From contig JAJZHC010000075.1 in NCBI GenBank assembly GCA_021804705.1, forward strand, positions 1-7,022: a DNA stretch of 7,022 bases, written 5' to 3'. The position numbers and the translations under genes are program-made. This stretch comes from Pseudomonadota bacterium. GTDB taxonomy: Bacteria; Pseudomonadota; Gammaproteobacteria; Burkholderiales; Ferrovaceae. The first letter of the stretch is position 1. Each line of letters opens with the position of its first letter. Under the pieces are notes generated by a model that saw only the letters and a program-made list of their open reading frames with translations, had not been told where the DNA came from and did not search any database. Positions 6,010-7,022 of the stretch are shown in pieces.

Positions 6010-7022
6010 ACCCCCGGCTCGAACGCCTCCAACCCTACCCTTTCGAGCGCCTGCGCGGCTTGATGCAGGGGGTCGTCGCCAATCCAGCACTGGCCCCCAT
6101 CGCCCTGTCGGTGGGCGAGCCCCGCCACGCCACGCCGGCCTTCATCCAGGAGGCGCTGGCAAAGCACCTCTCGGGACTGTCCCATTACCCGGCCACCCTG
6201 GGTAGCGACAGCCTGCGCGCCACGCTGGCTGCCTGGCTGTGTCGCCGTTTTGACCTGCCCGGGCTTGACCCGACCACGGAAGTGCTGCCCACCCTGGGCA
6301 GCCGCGAAGCCCTGTTCTCGCTGACGCAGGTACTGATGGACCCTGATCGCGCCGCAGCCCGCGCCGTGTGCCCCAACCCGTTCTACCAGATCTACGAAGG
6401 TGCCGCCCTCCTCGCTGGGGGTCAGCCCTGGTTTGTCAACGCCGATCCGGCCCACGGCTTTCGCGTGGATTACGCCAGCGTGCCCGAAGCCGTGTGGCAA
6501 GCCACCCAGGTGGTCTTTACCTGTTCGCCGGGCAACCCCACCGGACGCGTCATGACCCTGGAGGAATGGCGCACCCTGTTTGAACTCTCGGACCGCTACG
6601 GCTTTGCCATCATCAGCGACGAATGTTATTCCGAGATCTACCCCGACGAAAACAGGCCGCCGCTGGGCTCGCTGCAGGCCGCCGCCCTGCTGGGGCGCAC
6701 GGGCTACCCGCGCCTCGTGGCCATGGGCAGCTTGTCCAAGCGCTCCAACGTGCCCGGCATGCGCTCGGCTTATGCCGCAGGGGACAGCGCGCTACTCAAG
6801 CGCTTTGCGCTCTATCGCACCTACCACGGCAGCGCCATGAACCCTGCCGTCCAGGCAGCCAGTGAGGCGGCCTGGCAGGACGAGACGCATGTGCGCGACA
6901 ACCGCCGCCTGTACCGCGAAAAACTGGAGGCGTTCTACGAGATCGTCCACCCGCACCTGCCACTGGAGCGCCCCGAAGCCGGCTTTTATTATTGGGGACA
7001 GACCCCGATTGCCGATACCGAA
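6006..7022 (+). CDS. dapC: Succinyldiaminopimelate transaminase DapC, N-terminal 339 residues (3' end beyond window)
   Basis: PLP enzyme that converts N-succinyl-2-amino-6-oxopimelate and glutamate to N-succinyl-LL-diaminopimelate and 2-oxoglutarate, in the succinylase route to lysine and the peptidoglycan precursor meso-DAP. The protein opens with MNPRLERLQPYPFERLRGL, typical of this DapC group. Fold-type I motifs follow in order: SVGEPRH (35-41), SHYPATLGSDSLR, SPGNPTG (174-180, with N177), SDECYSEIY (D205 and Y208 hold the PLP ring) and SLSKRSNVPGMRS, with the Schiff-base lysine K245. About 60 residues are missing at the C-terminus if the usual length of about 400 aa applies, including the last substrate-binding arginine. 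The ATG lies inside the queF stop (ATGA overlap), so the two are translationally coupled. Members of this family can be hard to tell from other class I aminotransferases, but the N-terminus, the SKRSNVPG motif and the smc neighbourhood favour DapC. dapD and dapE may follow beyond the window. Confidence 0.9.
   Translation, partial: MNPRLERLQPYPFERLRGLMQGVVANPALAPIALSVGEPRHATPAFIQEALAKHLSGLSHYPATLGSDSLRATLAAWLCRRFDLPGLDPTTEVLPTLGSREALFSLTQVLMDPDRAAARAVCPNPFYQIYEGAALLAGGQPWFVNADPAHGFRVDYASVPEAVWQATQVVFTCSPGNPTGRVMTLEEWRTLFELSDRYGFAIISDECYSEIYPDENRPPLGSLQAAALLGRTGYPRLVAMGSLSKRSNVPGMRSAYAAGDSALLKRFALYRTYHGSAMNPAVQAASEAAWQDETHVRDNRRLYREKLEAFYEIVHPHLPLERPEAGFYYWGQTPIADTE

Noticed and set aside
5515..6090. 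Extension of the smc frame upstream to 6090 across queF
   Set aside because: The extra 192 residues are antisense to queF and have no SMC homology; SMC proteins begin at the HLKHIKLAG segment.
5901..6500. Minus-strand open frame of 199 codons antisense to the end of queF and the start of dapC
   Set aside because: Gly/Gln/Val-rich shadow opposite two genes with complete catalytic motifs.

Overview
The window looks like a stretch of core chromosome from a GC-rich betaproteobacterium (GC roughly 60% by eye). The evidence is the tight smc-zipA-ligA cluster facing away from a dapC-type succinyldiaminopimelate aminotransferase, a neighbourhood recalled from betaproteobacterial genomes, together with the character of the proteins (a full SMC rather than MukB, and a ZipA with a typical C-terminal domain). 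I cannot name a genus with confidence. A short one-module QueF argues weakly against Burkholderia-like lineages, which as far as I recall carry the longer two-module form.

Layout: two divergent operons leave a 66-bp intergenic region (5515-5580). To the left, on the minus strand, run smc (5514 to 1975), zipA (1937 to 897) and ligA (894 to beyond base 1). The gaps are 37 and 2 nt, so this is very probably one transcript. To the right, on the plus strand, run queF (5581-6009) and dapC (6006 to beyond base 7022), which share a 4-nt stop/start overlap. smc, zipA and queF are complete; ligA and dapC are cut by the window edges. There is no non-coding stretch longer than 66 bp. I saw no RNA gene, mobile element, CRISPR array or clear terminator.

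Roles: the leftward operon combines chromosome organisation and segregation (SMC ATPase), attachment of the FtsZ ring to the membrane (ZipA) and nick sealing in replication and repair (NAD-dependent DNA ligase), so it is a cell-cycle operon. The rightward operon pairs the reduction of preQ0 to preQ1 for queuosine tRNA modification (QueF) with a transaminase of the succinylase branch of lysine and meso-diaminopimelate synthesis (DapC). These are unrelated pathways, so the pairing looks like co-transcription rather than a functional unit.

I did not find a previously undescribed system. The points most worth a second look are an apparently folded extra module in the middle of ZipA, where the E. 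coli protein has a flexible linker; the overlapping divergent smc/queF promoter region; and the translationally coupled queF-dapC junction. Several long open frames antisense to smc, zipA and ligA are best read as shadows of GC-rich coding sequence.
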